DNA of 64,000 nt from Sipunculus nudus (lineage: Eukaryota; Annelida; Sipuncula; Golfingiida; Sipunculidae): the NCBI GenBank assembly GCA_026874595.1, contig CM049310.1, forward strand, positions 30,629,558 through 30,693,557, in the 5' to 3' direction. The stretch's first letter is position 1; every line of letters starts with the position of its first letter. Shown here piece after piece: positions 1 through 12,959 of this stretch. The notes below the pieces were generated by a model. That model made no database searches, had not been told where the DNA came from, and saw only the letters and a program-made list of their open reading frames with translations. The translations under genes and the position numbers were made by a program.

Positions 1-1955
1 ATGACGGCTTATCCAGTTTGGGCATCTTTATCAGAGTGCCCTGTTTATTGATTGATCGAAAGAAGAAATATTCCCGGAATCGTTATAACCGAAAACAATC
101 ATGAAAACATTGCCCGAGTACCGCACTGGAAACATGTCTTTAATGAAGTGCAATATTAAAGTGTTTATAATATTGTTTATTTTAAATAATTGAATTTATT
201 GTTTGGAGAAGTGCGTCACGCCATCTTTAATCTGTAATTTGTTTCATAACGCATCAAAGTTTGAGGAAGGTGTTTCTCCAGGATGAGGGACGATTTGTCA
301 ATATTTGCAGAAATGAGCACAAACTATAAACAAGTATATGTTCTTTTTGTCAATAGTCTCATTTTTCTGCATCAATGTTTCATTCTGATTACAATTAACC
401 AAACACACTGAATATTCATCGCATATTTGATTCGCTTTCCTAAAAGCTCTCATGATTGATATCATAATTAAAGTATCTCAAAACAATAACTTGACAAAAC
501 ATGTACAGTTAGCATAAATGTTTAACACAAAAGTGTTCATGTAGTGCTGGTCACGCGCCAAACCAAGAACCAAAAAGGTATTCGTCCGGTGACCGTGGCC
601 AAGACAAAAAGGACAAATTGATCCACGTTGTGTCTCGTTACTGGATACACACGCACAGGGCAGTTAACAGAATATGCCGAACCGAATAACAACCCTGAAA
701 GCCTCGACTAGGCACACGTTCGTGTGGAGGTGAATACGTCTTTGTATTTACGGAGCTTCCTGTGAGGAACATGAAACATCATAATCTGTTTGAGTAGAAC
801 TGTTGCCATGCCGACGAGTGGATTAGCGACTGAAGGTCACACAGGACGTTGACACGATTCTCACAGTATCAGTAACAATACAGAAAGAGCGGGGCAGGAC
901 GGAACGCGAATACTTTTTTTTATCTTTTATCTCCTGCACGTTAAATTTTCCCTTATTCCTATGTACACCTTTTTCCTTCAGTGAATCCCAATGGTATAAT
1001 CCAGTCAGGGTTTTTTATGATAACTATCAGGGGTTTTTAGAAGCCACTCATCATTCTTAGTAAACTCTGGTGTTGCTCCCTCCAAACATTCCTGTGCTAC
1101 TTACTGGTATATATTGGAAGGGGATCCAACCTCTTGAAAAACATAGTTATTCTTTTGTATAGAGTAGCCTTCAGTTTGGGATCAGATTATCATCCAACAA
1201 CATTCTGTAGTTAACCCTTTAACTTTGGCTCACTCAGTGTCAATGAAATGAATGTTTGCCACCCAGGAACCTCCAGCTTAATTCATTGTATAAAAAACCG
1301 GGAAGTCTTGTGATAGAGGTCTGATGATTAGATGATTTCAGATTTTCGTTTACCATAGATCTGATCGTCTTGATGAGTTTTCGCAGTTTCTACAGTTAAG
1401 TCCTTCTCCTCCGTGAAGATGACTCCCCTAACAGCTGGCATTAAGTCATTTAAATTTCCACATCTAGTTTTTTCTTTTCACGCGCACATTGGTCACTCCT
1501 TGAAATCCTTATTTCTTTGAATTGTTTTACTTCGAGATTAAATTTTACCATTCTTCACACCAGTTGCTCACTTGCAAGTCACTGGCAATTACTCTGAAAG
1601 GGTTATGACTGAATCAGATCCTCCACTCAGACAGTTATCTATTCAGAGGCATAGAGCAAAACTCTGATATTGTATTCTTCCATATACTATTTTTATTTTA
1701 GCGATACTCGCATACTAAATGATATTGGTACATTTACCACCAAGATATTATCATGTCAAAAAGCAGGATATATATATATATATATATATATTCCAATTAG
1801 TAAATATTGTCTACTTTATCATTGTTCAGTTAATCGGGAGTATTTTTTTTTTCACTGTATGCTTTTGTTTTTGTATGTTAGATAATAAAATAACAGTTAA
1901 TATTTTTAAATTGTTTTGATGTATTGTTGCTTCAAGTTGTTGAGATTAATTTCAG
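1..1955. other. non-coding, presumed intron of the mucin-like gene
   Basis: No exon with convincing splice borders or coding character was found here. Since the exon at 1956 begins with a clear acceptor in phase 1, this stretch is most simply its upstream intron, possibly with unrecognised exons. A TA microsatellite lies at about 1769-1791. Confidence 0.5.
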
Positions 1956-2563
1956 ATGTTACCACTGGTACGTCTTTAACAACTGGTGTGTTCGGACTGA
2001 CATCATCTCAGAGCGTCCCGTCAACCGACATGTCCAATACGGTAACTGATGCCACGACCATTGAAGACGCAAGTTCCAATGCTCAAACGACAGTGACATC
2101 TCCCGAGACAATCTTCACTACGACTTCGTCCTCATCTTTCAGTAGCACAGCCCAGAGCACTGCTGAGTCTAGCAGCACTGGTTTTTCTATGACGACCAGT
2201 AACGATAATCCAGAGACGACTCCTGGTACAGCAGGGCAGAGTGTCGTCACTTCCGATGATCCTGATCCTAAGATCATTACATCGGGTGAATCAGGTGATA
2301 CTTATGTCACTTCCGGTACGCCAGTTCATGATGTCGTTACTTCCGGTACACAGAGTCATATTGCCGCCACTTCTGATTTACCTCGTTCCAGACTTGAACT
2401 GATCGATCCTGATTCTCGAGCAAGTGCCAAAGTCTTGGGAATTATTGGCATGCTCCTCTGTGCCATATTTTTAGGCTTTATCATGATCATGGACTTGACG
2501 GACTGCAGGAAGCAGATAAACTACCTAAAGCGGAACCTGAGAGACTGCCCATGTGGAAGATGA
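1956..2563 (+). CDS. Mucin-like single-pass membrane protein, last exon (5' part outside window)
   Basis: An acceptor (TTTCAG) ends at 1955. From there the frame stays open for 201 codons to TGA at 2561-2563, entering in phase 1. The first ~155 residues are very rich in Ser and Thr, with repeated TTS, VTSG and TSD-type motifs typical of an O-glycosylated mucin stalk. Toward the end there are spaced VVTS/ITSG/VTSG repeats. A hydrophobic segment (VLGIIGMLLCAIFLGFIMIM) follows, then a short basic, Cys-containing tail ending CPCGR. This is the layout of a type I surface protein with a ~20-residue cytoplasmic tail. The ligand or adhesive domains would be in exons left of the window, so the family cannot be named. 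It could be related to the PA/EB gene at 41 kb, which also needs a distal end, but nothing here proves that. A poly(A) signal follows at 2716. Confidence 0.75.
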
Positions 2564-2715
2564 AATGTATTGTTTTGCTATTGATTCGTCTCCGTGTTGC
2601 TTTGTAAAGATATTGTCAGGAACTGCACCCTGCGAATACAAGGATGTTAATTGTCAATTGTTTAGAGAAATTAACAACTGTGCTGCGTCTACTGCTCAGT
2701 TACCGTAATTGTTGT

Positions 2716-2721
2716 AATAAA
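2716..2721 (+). promoter_or_regulatory. poly(A) signal AATAAA for the mucin-like gene
   Basis: A canonical AATAAA lies about 150 nt after the stop codon at 2561-2563. This agrees with 1956-2563 being the terminal exon. Confidence 0.6.
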
Positions 2722-4308
2722 CGGATGATACCAGACGGCGTACAGATGGCCAGAGACACAGATTAATCATTCAAACATCGTAAAACCTGTATAAGCCCTA
2801 CCTTAGAGAAAGATACTAAGACCATGTATAAAGCATGTATCAGAAAATATAAACTATTATTGGTATCCTGAGCGCTGATTACAGGGATCGCAGGGGCACA
2901 TGACAATCCTGGAAACGCATATTTTTTGGCAAAATACTTCAATAAATGAGTTACCTGACCAAAGTGTCATCCCTTATATAATATGTGGATAGTCTATGGT
3001 TACTGTGAGACATCACCGCCACAGATAAAGGACAAATGATACACCGGCAGTACATACCTAGTTAACAAACCTCTGCATAAAGAAAAAAAATCTATGGCCT
3101 CTCTGCCAGTTGATGTAAATGATACAACACGGAATGATACAGCATGTAACATTAATACAGAAATAGCAGAAGTATCCACTTTAACTATCGTGGTTGACCT
3201 GTGCATAGCCTGTGTGTTTTACACTTTACAGGTATCTGTTCTGGACTCACTGCAACTGTTTATGTTATTTCTATCGAACAGAAGGATACTTTATTTTACC
3301 ATGAATTCAGTGAAAAAAAAAATGAATGTTTATATCCTCGTTCCCAGGCCCCTGACAGGAAAATGTGGCCCGGAATGAGGATGACAGGTCTATTTTCGTT
3401 GCACTGTACATTTGGCATAATGTTAAATGAAAGAATATCGTTATAAAGTGAACAACAAAGGATGAATCGGTAAAACATTTTTTTAAATGACAAGTCACCA
3501 CTGCACCAGTCATTATTTTGCTTGTCATTTTAGCCCACTCGGTGTCACTGGGCAGCAGTTTTCATGTGACGTCATCACTAGGCATGGCCTATACAGTAAT
3601 CGGCTACTTCGTAGATGGTCTGTTATTTTACTGCTACATTTACAATGACCATGTTCAGACAAAATAGGCTAATCAGGCTTCTTGCAAGATTGAAACGTGT
3701 TTAAACTCTCCAAATATGAATACATTTAAAAGCTGATTGTACTTTGTATTGTAATATATTTGTACTTGCATAAATATATTTTTGGACTTTAGCCTCATTA
3801 AAGTATATACAGGTATAACGTTTTGACGTCTAATATTTAACTTTACCTTTTTTCCAAATCATCAAACGCATTCTTTTTCCCTTTTTTCTTTGACTTTCTT
3901 CCGCCCGTGTTTGTGCTGGATCCAAAATTTGGCTGATTTTATAAAAACTGGCCTTGGACACAATATTAGTCATAGGTGACAGCGTGAGCGTGATATTGTT
4001 GCTTGACCTTGACCTTATTTCAATGATCGTACACTTATGGCTGATTCCCAATTATCGCTCGGTTGTGGGCGTCAAGGAGGCAGGGATGCTTCCTGTGATC
4101 ACACAGCGACTGCAAATATTATTTTTCTTATTCATGGACATGTTAACCACCTTACTCATTATATATTTACATGAAATGCATTCATAGAGTTGATATTACA
4201 TTGTTGTTCAATATTTTTGTTTGTAACCAAATTTTATTCAAGAAAAGCATATTTTTGGCAGAATCGAAAAAAATGCATGTAAGGTAATAATATGAAAACA
4301 TAATAATC
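2722..4308. other. intergenic, nothing recognised
   Basis: AT-rich, with only short ORFs that lack codon bias or family resemblance. No repeat array or RNA gene was seen. Confidence 0.5.
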
Positions 4309-4890
4309 AGGATTTAAAATCAGTAACATAATCGAGATTTAAGATCAGTACTGTTATCGAGATTTAAGATCAGAAACGTTTTCGAGGTTTAAATCAGTAA
4401 CATTTTCGAGGTGTTAGATCAGAAATATCGAGGTTGAAGATTAGTAACGATATCGAGGTTTAAGATAAGTAACGTAATCGAGATTTAAGATCAGTAACGT
4501 TCGAGATATAAGATCAGTCACGTTATCGAGATATAAGTCCAGAAACGTTATCCAGATTTAAGATCATTAATGTTTTTGAGATTTAAGATTAGTAACGTTA
4601 TCGAGATTTATGATCAGTAATGTAATTGAGATTTAAGATAGTACTGTATAGATTTAAGATCAGTAACGTTATCGAGATATCAGATCAGTAACGTTATCGA
4701 GATTTAAGATCAGTAACGTTATCGAGATTTAAGATCCGTAACGTTTTTGATATTTAAGATCAGTAACGTTATCGAGCTTAAAGATCAGTATTTAATATGA
4801 GTAACCTTATCGAGATTTATGATAAGTAAAGTAATTGAGATGAAAGATCAGTAACTTCACCAGATTTGAGATCAGTAACGTCTTATCAAC
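4309..4890. repeat. ~25-bp minisatellite (GATCAGTAACGTTATCGAGA type)
   Basis: About 23 degenerate tandem units. Each contains a GATCAGTAACG core followed by TTATCGAG and ATTTAA. Units vary in length by a few bases and some are truncated. The GATCAGTAA core also occurs in the ~36-bp satellite that starts at 5664. Confidence 0.9.
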
Positions 4891-5663
4891 ATGAAGCTAA
4901 CAGTTACATTTTAGTAATAAATGCCATAATACCTTTCTAACAACAAAACTACCTTGATATTTTAAATTCACATTTTAGGCAATTCTCAGGTCATACACGA
5001 AATATCACCGTGAACATCTGATACATCAGCATCAACAACTGTAGATTTTTCAGCAACTTTAAACGGTTTTAAATCCCTAATTAGAAGGAGTTGAAGAATC
5101 CATGAAGAAACTGAAAAAAAAGGTATTTTTATGTTTTATGATGCAAACTTCAGAGGGGATGTATAGGTAACCCTTGAAAGAAAAAAAAATCTATGGTTTT
5201 ACATGCTGGACCATCAGTTCAGGATGGATTCCTAAATTTCCTTTGAACAAAGAATACCCACTCCCACTTAAAGTTCTATTTCCGTTTGAACATTTAATTC
5301 TTAACAAGGCAGGCAGATGGCCGTTCCATCGTTTTACCTCTGTTCTGTTGCCACGTGTACGCGTGATTCTTTATTCCTCCCAAAATCGGACATTGATTAT
5401 TCAAAAATTATTTTTCCATTCATATTAAAACAAAAGTAGGTGCTTCATCCCTGTCCCGCCTAGCGTCATGACTATTATTATTATTGTTATAATTATCAAC
5501 TTTCTTTCCTTTCCTGATGGGGTTTTCTGTCTGAATGCATATGCCCCGTCTGATTGCCCCTATCTTGTCTACACCCGATCAGCCAGGTACACTGGGTCAG
5601 TCAACCTTCACGAAGACCCCTTTAGGTGGAGCCTTGGTGGAACTAATATTAATTAGCAAACAT
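4891..5663. other. spacer between two arrays, nothing recognised
   Basis: The open frames here (for example 5174-5428) show no recognisable domain and no splice context. Confidence 0.5.
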
Positions 5664-8600
5664 CAGGAGGGGGCGAAATAACTAACCACACGGCCACATC
5701 ACGAGGATCAGTAATTCCGCCCCCTCGTGATGTGGCACTGTGATATGTTATTTCGCCCCCTCCTGAAGTGGCCCTATAATCAGTAACGGTTATTTCGCCC
5801 CTTCGTGATGAGGCCCTGTGATCAGTTATTTCGCCTCCTATTGATGTGATCCAGTGTTCAGGAATCTCGTGATGTGACCCTGTGATCTCTGATCAGTAAT
5901 TTCGCCCCCTCGTGATGTGGCCCTGTGATCAGTAATTTCGCCCCTTCGTTATGTAACCCTGTGATCAGTTATTTCGCCCCTTCGTGATGTGACCCTGTGA
6001 TCAGTAATTTTGCCCCTTCGTGATGTGGCCTGTGATCAGTGAGTCCGCCCCCTCGTAATGTGACCCTGTGATAAGTAATTTTGCCCCTTCGTGATGTGGC
6101 CTGTGATCAGTGAGTCCGCCCCCTCGTGAAGTGACCCTGTGAATAGTTATTTCGCCCCTTCGTGATGTGGCCTGTGATCAGTGAGTCCGCCCCCTCGTGA
6201 AGTGACCCTGTGAATAGTTATTTCGCCCCTTCGTGATGTGGTCCTGTGATCAGTTATTTCGCCCCCTCGTGATGTGGCCCTGTGATCAGTAATTTCGCCC
6301 CTTCGTTATGTAACCCTGTGATCAGTTATTTCGCCCCCTCGTAATGTGACCCTGTGATAAGTAATTTTGCCCCTTCGTGATGTGGCCTGTGATCAGTGAG
6401 TCCGCCCCCTCGTGAAGTGACCCTGTGAATAGTTATTTCGCCCCTTCGTGATGTGGTCCTGTGATCAGTTATTTCGCCCCCTCGTGATGTGGCCCTGTGA
6501 TCAGTGATTCCGCCCCCTCGTGAAGTGGCCCTGTGATCAGTAATATTCCCCCTCATGATGTAAACCTGTGATCAGTAAATCGCCCCTACGTGATGTGGCC
6601 CTGTGATCAGTAATATTCCCCCTCTTGATGTAACCTTGTGAATAGTTATTTCGCCCCTTCGTGATGTGGCCCTGTGAACAGTTATTTCGCCCCTTGTGAT
6701 GTGGCCCTGTGATCAGTTATTTCGCCCCTTCGTGATGTGGCCCTGTGATCAGTAATATTCCTCCTCTTGATGTAACCCTGTGAACAGTTATTTCGCCTCT
6801 TGTGATGTGGCCCTGTGATCAGTTATTTCGCCCCTTCGTGATGTGGCCCTGTGATCAGTAATATTCCCCCTCTTGATGTAACCCTTTGATCAGTTATTTC
6901 GCCCCTTCGTGATGTGGCTCTGTGATCAGTTATTTCGCCCCTCGTTATATGGCCCTGTGATCAGTTATTTCGCCCCCTCTTAATGTAACCCTGTGAATAG
7001 TTATTTCGCCCCCTCTTGATGTGATCCAGTGATCAGTAATCTCGTGATGTGACCCTGTGATCAGTAATATTCCACCTCTTGATGTAGGCCTGTGGTCAGT
7101 TATTTTCGCCCCCTCTTGATGTAACCCTGTGATCAATTATTTCGCCCCTTGGAGATGTGGCCCTGTGGTCAGTAATTTTGCCCCTTCGTGATGTGGCCCT
7201 GTGATCAGTAATATTCCCCCTCTTGATGTAACCCTGTGATCAGTTATTTCGCCCCCTCTTGATGTAACCCTGTGATCAATTATTTCGCCCCTTCGAGATG
7301 TGGCCCTGTGGTCAGTTATTTCGCCCCTTCATGATGTGGCCCTGTGATCAGCAATATTCCCCCTCTTGATATAACCCTGTGAATAGTTATTTCTCCCAAT
7401 TCGTGATGTGGTCCTGTGATCAGTTATTTCGCCCCGCCTCGTGAAGTGGCCCTGTGATCAGTAATATTCCCCCTTTTGATGTAACCGTGTGATCAGTTAT
7501 TTCGCCCCATTCATGATGTGATCCAGTGATCAGTAATCTCGTGATGTAACCCTGTAATCAGTTATTTCGCCCCCTCGTTATGTGGACCTGTGATCATTTA
7601 TTTTCCCCCTCTTGATGTAACCATGTGATCAGTTATTTCGCCCCTTCGTGATGTGACCCTGTGATCAGTTATTTCGCCCCTTGGAGATGTGGCCCTGTGG
7701 TCAGTAATTTTGCCCCTTCGTGATGTGGCCCTGTGATCAGTAATATTCCCCCTCTTGATGTAACCCTGTGATCAGTTATTTCGCCCCCTCTTGATGTAAC
7801 CCTGTGATCAATTATTTCGCCCCTTCGAGATGTGGCCCTGTGGTCAGTTATTTCGCCCCTTCATGATGTGGCCCTGTGATCAGCAATATTCCCCCTCTTG
7901 ATATAACCCTGTGAATAGTTATTTCTCCCAATTCGTGATGTGGTCCTGTGATCAGTTATTTCGCCCCGCCTCGTGAAGTGGCCCTGTGATCAGTAATATT
8001 CCCCCTTTTGATGTAACCGTGTGATCAGTTATTTCGCCCCATTCATGATGTGATCCAGTGATCAGTAATCTCGTGATGTAACCCTGTAATCAGTTATTTC
8101 GCCCCCTCGTTATGTGGACCTGTGATCATTTATTTTCCCCCTCTTGATGTAACCATGTGATCAGTTATTTCGCCCCTTCGTGATGTGACCCTGTGATCAG
8201 TTATTTCGCCCCTCGTGATGTGGCCCTGTGATCAGTTATTTCGCCCCCTCTTGATATGATCCAGTGATCAGTAATCTCGTGATGTGACCCTGTGATCAGT
8301 TTTTTCGCCCCCTAGTTATGTAACCCTGTGATCAGTTATTTCGCCCCTCTTGATATAACCCTGTGATCAGTTATTTCGCCCCCTCTTGATATGATCCAGT
8401 GATCAGTAATCTCGTGATGTGACCCTGTGATCAGTTATTTCGCCCCCTCGTGATGTGGCCCTGTGATCAGTTATTTCGCCCCCTCTTGATATGGTCCAGT
8501 GATCAGTAATCTCGTGATGTGACCCTGTGATCAGTTATTTAGCCCCCTAGTTATGTAACCCTGTGATCAGTTGTTTCGCCCCCTCTTGATGTAACCCTGT

Positions 8601-8970
8601 GAATAGTTATTTCGCCCCATCTTGATGTAACCCTGTGAATAGTTATTTCGCCCCCTCTTGATGTGATCCAGTGATCAGTAATCTCGTCGTGGTGTGACCC
8701 TGTGATCAGATTTTTCGCACCCTCGTTATGTGGCCCTGTGATCAGTTTTTTCGCCCCCTCTTGATGTAACCATGTGAATAGTTATTTCGCCCCCTCTTGA
8801 TGTGATCCAGTGATCAGTAATCTCGCGATGTGGCCCTATGATCAATTATTTGGCCCCTTCGTTATGTGGCCCTTTTATCAGTTATTTCGCCCCCCTCGTG
8901 ATACGGCCCTGTGATCAGTCATGTGGAGCCCTTGTAATGTGGCTCTGCGACCAGTTATTTCAGTTATTTC
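5664..8970. repeat. ~36-bp satellite array, ~3.3 kb
   Basis: About 90 tandem units built from GATCAGTTATTTCGCCCC followed by YTCGTGATGTGGCCCTGT. Variant classes recur: CTTGATGTAACC, GATCCAGTGATCAGTAATCT and GTAATATTCCCCC. Every unit carries TGATCA. The first unit (5664-5710) is inverted relative to the rest. A 532-bp block (7151-7682) is repeated immediately at 7683-8214. Reverse-frame ORFs across it (6326-6556, 6945-7136) are simply the repeat read through. Confidence 0.95.
7151..8214. repeat. 532-bp higher-order tandem duplication inside the satellite
   Basis: The succession of unit variants from GGAGATGTGG at 7151 recurs in the same order from 7683, a shift of 532 bp. Shared private variants include TTTCTCCCAATTCG, GCCCCGCCTCG and CATTTATTTTCC. 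The two blocks look nearly identical by eye, which means a recent duplication of about 15 units. Confidence 0.9.
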
Positions 8971-9513
8971 GTTATCCTCATTATTTTTAAGGCGAACCTA
9001 CAGCCCCCCCCCCCCCCCAGGGTTCGAGGAACATTCAGGGAATTTGTCACTAGGTTTAAACATTACACTGTTTCTCATCCCATTCACGGATCCGCCCCTG
9101 CTGTATCTTCCTGCTGACCTTCCTTGACCTACATCATCAAACATACCTTGGTCATGACCCAGTGGATGGGCACCAATCAACGTGACCTCTCCTGCGGGGT
9201 CAGATGCCACGCCCTAGTAGCAGCCTACCACACTGCACACACCAAGTCACTGGTTACCCCAGACAGATCGAGTCGGTGCTACGATACTTTCATAGGCGTG
9301 AATTCTGATATATATGATAAAAACAGAAGGCATGGCTTCGGGTATGTAATATATATTCAGTTATGTCATTGTTACAGCACATGTATACTTATATCTGTAA
9401 GTACCAGCATGCATGCACACATGTACATATACATACATGCACACATGCACGTAAAAATTGCACAACAAAATCATGTTTACTGTGTCAGTAAGTCAAAAAC
9501 CATATATAAGCTA

Positions 9514-9612
<99 letters not shown>

Positions 9613-11669
9613 AAACGTTTTCAAATTTGAAGACATATATGCTCGTATGTTCGCATGCTCTTCAAGTAGTCAGGCCTACTAGCTATTGTGTTACATGCAC
9701 ACGCAGGTCTCAGATTCCGGTGTCGCTTCGCGTCATTAACGTTCAACATCTACCTCTGGATGTGAATGATCGTTCATATCTTATCAGTTTTATCGATCAT
9801 ATTGCATATCACAACACAATATCATGCCTTCCGGCCCGCGGGGGGGGGGGGGGGGGGGGGGCGACCAGGTCCAAGGGTCCAATATGTTTCTTCTTATTTT
9901 ATATTTTGCGTGTTACAGCTTATATATTTATTCGTTTTATTGGGGACCTAAGGAGACAATACCGGTAAAATAACTTTATGTTAAATGCCCGTCCCGATCA
10001 TGTTTTTTCCTTTGGCCAAATCAAATTCATTGAAATGCAGACGTTACATTTTTTTGTTGCGTTAGCTTGTATATGGTTTTTAACCGGGATGCAATTTGGT
10101 GGAGGGTAAGGGACATGTCACCCCATCTTTTCAACCAGAGGGACATACCATATAATATCCCCCACATTTTGCCATATTAAGTGATTTCACCATCTAACTA
10201 GGCTCTTTATTCAAAATGTAAAAACTGAGTTATTAACAGAACGTGTCATGGTTTTGCAAAGTTCCTCAAACCTCAATGGAATGTCGACTTATAGTAATGA
10301 AATACCAAATGACCAGTAACGTGACATGAATTGCCAGTTTCCTCGACATTGTCGAACACAGCCATTAAATGCACAATTTCAAGAATTCATGCAAAGTTTG
10401 ATTAAAACCAGAATTTAATGGTTATTATAAAGTAACCATCTTAGAGGATCCAGGGGAAGCGAGGGGTTGTTACCTCTGCTTACTGTGGGTCATATGAGCT
10501 ACAGCGATAGCCCTTGGTCCGTCGTCCGTCCGTTAACACGGCAAAAAAAAAAAAAAAAAAAAAAAAAAAACAGTTATCCGTTCAGATCTTAAATTGTGCA
10601 AATATTAGTCAGGGGCATGAACTATTACCATACCTGAAACTAGATCAATGTGACCTCATTCCTCTGTGAAACTAAGCAAAGTCCCTCCATTTTCTTTTGT
10701 AAACCTACTGTTACACTTCAAGATGGCCTAATATCATAATATCAGTACCGCCTTTTACATCCTTCATAGTTTACATTATGTTCTTCAGTATGTTTTCTGT
10801 GCACCTGCTTGGAGTTAGATCAATATTGCCTAATTTGTAGGAGATGCAGACTTGGACATACTTACTTGGTCAGAACAGAAAAGATATGTATTCACCTATA
10901 ATATGTAAACCGTTGAATCTGATTTTTATTCCAGAATATGACTACATTTAATTTATATTTAAATGAACATCAGAAATTAGATGAGAATATTTTAATGATT
11001 TAAAGTTAAAAGCTTAAAGCTATATGAAAGGGGCGGGGAGCAGGCATCAGGCGTTCTACCGCACGAAAGATGCAGACGATATATGATAAAATCCTTCACC
11101 CACGTTGGAAATTTAGATTATTGTCAAAAATTCGAAAACCTCATTCCAAATATAATCAAATGAAATTTTTGGTCGTTAAATATATTTGGTGAAACCTTTG
11201 GATCTTATTTGCAGTGTAATAAATATGATTTAACATATTTGACGAAACCTTTGGGTCTAATTTGCAGTGTAATATGATATCGGAGACGTGTAAACATAAA
11301 GGAGAAACCTGCTTACTCACATTGGTGATTTTAATCGTTAAAGCAACTGTCCCAAGAATTGTTCAGTATTATTATGCAATGTGATCGTGTAAACATCATG
11401 TAAATAAAATCACCCGGATAAATGGGGAGGGGTACCATCATAGCATGCCGTTACAGCACGTCAACTTGAGATCGAAGATCACATGATATTCAAAGGGCTA
11501 AAAAACGAATGTCGTTCAGAAACTGAGTCAAAGGTTGAGTTAAGCACGTACACTTAGTTAAGCACGTTCAGCTTGACCCTTCGAATGTCACAGAAGAGCT
11601 GACTCTGCGCGGAGGTTGACACAACAAGCGAGCAGACGATACGACACTCGACAAGCAGACGACCACAAA
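8971..11669. other. intergenic or upstream region with simple repeats
   Basis: It contains a C run (9004-9018), a long TA tract (about 9519-9609), a G run (9840-9861) and an A run of 28 (10543-10570). The A run is preceded by GTCCGTCGTCCGTCCGTT, which resembles the end of a dispersed element. The 90 bases before 11670 are purine- and AC-rich and would be the 5' UTR of the NTF2-like gene. No TATA box was identified with confidence. Confidence 0.5.
9519..9609. repeat. (TA)n microsatellite
   Basis: About 90 bases of alternating TA, with one interruption. Confidence 0.95.
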
Positions 11670-11679
11670 ATGAGCTCTG
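11670..11679 (+). CDS. NTF2-like gene, exon 1 (start codon, MSS)
   Basis: This is a proposed ten-base coding exon: ATG AGC TCT G, then a GTATGC donor at 11680. It was chosen because exon 2 opens in phase 1 with TG, so the split codon becomes GTG (Val) and the protein begins MSSVDKVKTALVKRN. The sequence before ATG is CACAAA, a reasonable initiation context. The 9.4-kb distance and tiny size make this an inference. Another upstream exon ending in one base could also serve, including one ending in A, which would create ATG across the junction. Confidence 0.5.
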
Positions 11680-12959
11680 GTATGCATGTGTTAGTTTCCA
11701 TTATTTCGGGAGGTCAGGAGGGCTTACGCATTTTAAAAATTCCTTTTCTAAAGAATTATTGAAAGTAATCCCTTAATCTCTATTGGAACAAGCTTGCTCT
11801 TTGCTAATCATAAAGGCACTGTAAGACACAAAGGAATAACGGTCTATCCAATCCATTTATAATTTAACAAGATAGCAAACGTATTTTGGTCAGGGACAAG
11901 TATTATATGAAGATTGACTAGTGGCATAAAGACCAATATAGGAAATGAAGTGATGGCCATCAAGATTAGGAACAACAGCAGAGATATACAGATTAATAAC
12001 AGTAAGGTACTAGAGTGGGCGTTACTCGTTTCGCAAAGATCGACTGACTGGTTTCGTGGATTATGCAAGTACTGCATGTGACCATACATATTTATAGATA
12101 CGTATTACATATATAACCAAGCCGTGTTGACCTCTGCGCCCTACCTCTGGTTAGTGTATTGAGGTATAAGCATCACTGGAATATGATGACCAAGAAAGGG
12201 CAAACTCCGTACGACTGCCTACTGTCCTTTTAAATGAGGCACCATTCACTGCCAACAATTGTTTACACGGCACGTTCAAGCATTCATTAATTATGTTTTA
12301 TTGAAATCATAGATTAGGATTGAAATAGGTTAGAGCTAATACCGGGGAGAAACGACCAAATAAATATAAGTCTACTCCGTATGCTGTATATTTTCAAACA
12401 AACTATATGATCGGTAAAACTTAAGGATTAAAACAATGGCTTAATTGTCAGGTTACGCCGCTCTGTTCAGTATAAACCTTTAAAATTTGCCATGATAATG
12501 TGAGAGCGTTGCGGTTAAAGTTAAGAAAATGTCAGTGAGATAGCACAAGAGACTCTGGGTAGTCTCCACTAGATTGGATATGCTGGTGAGCATCATATAG
12601 TAGCGACACCTGTCACAAATGATTGTAATTATTCTCACGCTTCGAAAGGCCTATGTGAGACATGAGTCGGCTTCTTTTCCGAGGGCTGAAAATATCATGC
12701 TGACAATTTGACTTAAATTTTCTCTTTGAGTACAACATTTCCTAAGATACATTATGTTTTGAAATAATAAAATAATAATAACAGTGATTTATATTTATAT
12801 AATAAGTTTTTTAAATGGTCCGTCGGTGAAAAAAAAGTGCAGAGATATACTGTTTATACCGGCCGTATTATATGTCAGTACATATATGTCATACGCCGAA
12901 TAGTTTCAGGCATGCATATAAAGCATAATTTAACGAAAAACTAAACTGGTTTACAGAAC
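11680..12959 (+). other. intron 1, proximal part, nothing recognised
   Basis: AT-rich sequence without recognisable coding segments, RNA genes or tandem arrays. Confidence 0.45.

Noticed and set aside
2083-2277. Minus-strand ORF opposite the mucin-like exon
   Set aside because: Shadow of the Ser/Thr-rich coding strand.
6326-7136. Minus-strand repetitive ORFs (ITDHRATSRGG repeats)
   Set aside because: They are the 36-bp satellite read as twelve-residue repeats; frames break wherever a unit changes length.
5664-8970. CRISPR array
   Set aside because: Units are contiguous and degenerate with no unique spacers, in a eukaryotic context.
9124-9630. 168-codon open frame
   Set aside because: Its C-terminal third is the TA microsatellite (YIYIYI) and the rest has no recognisable domain or splice context.
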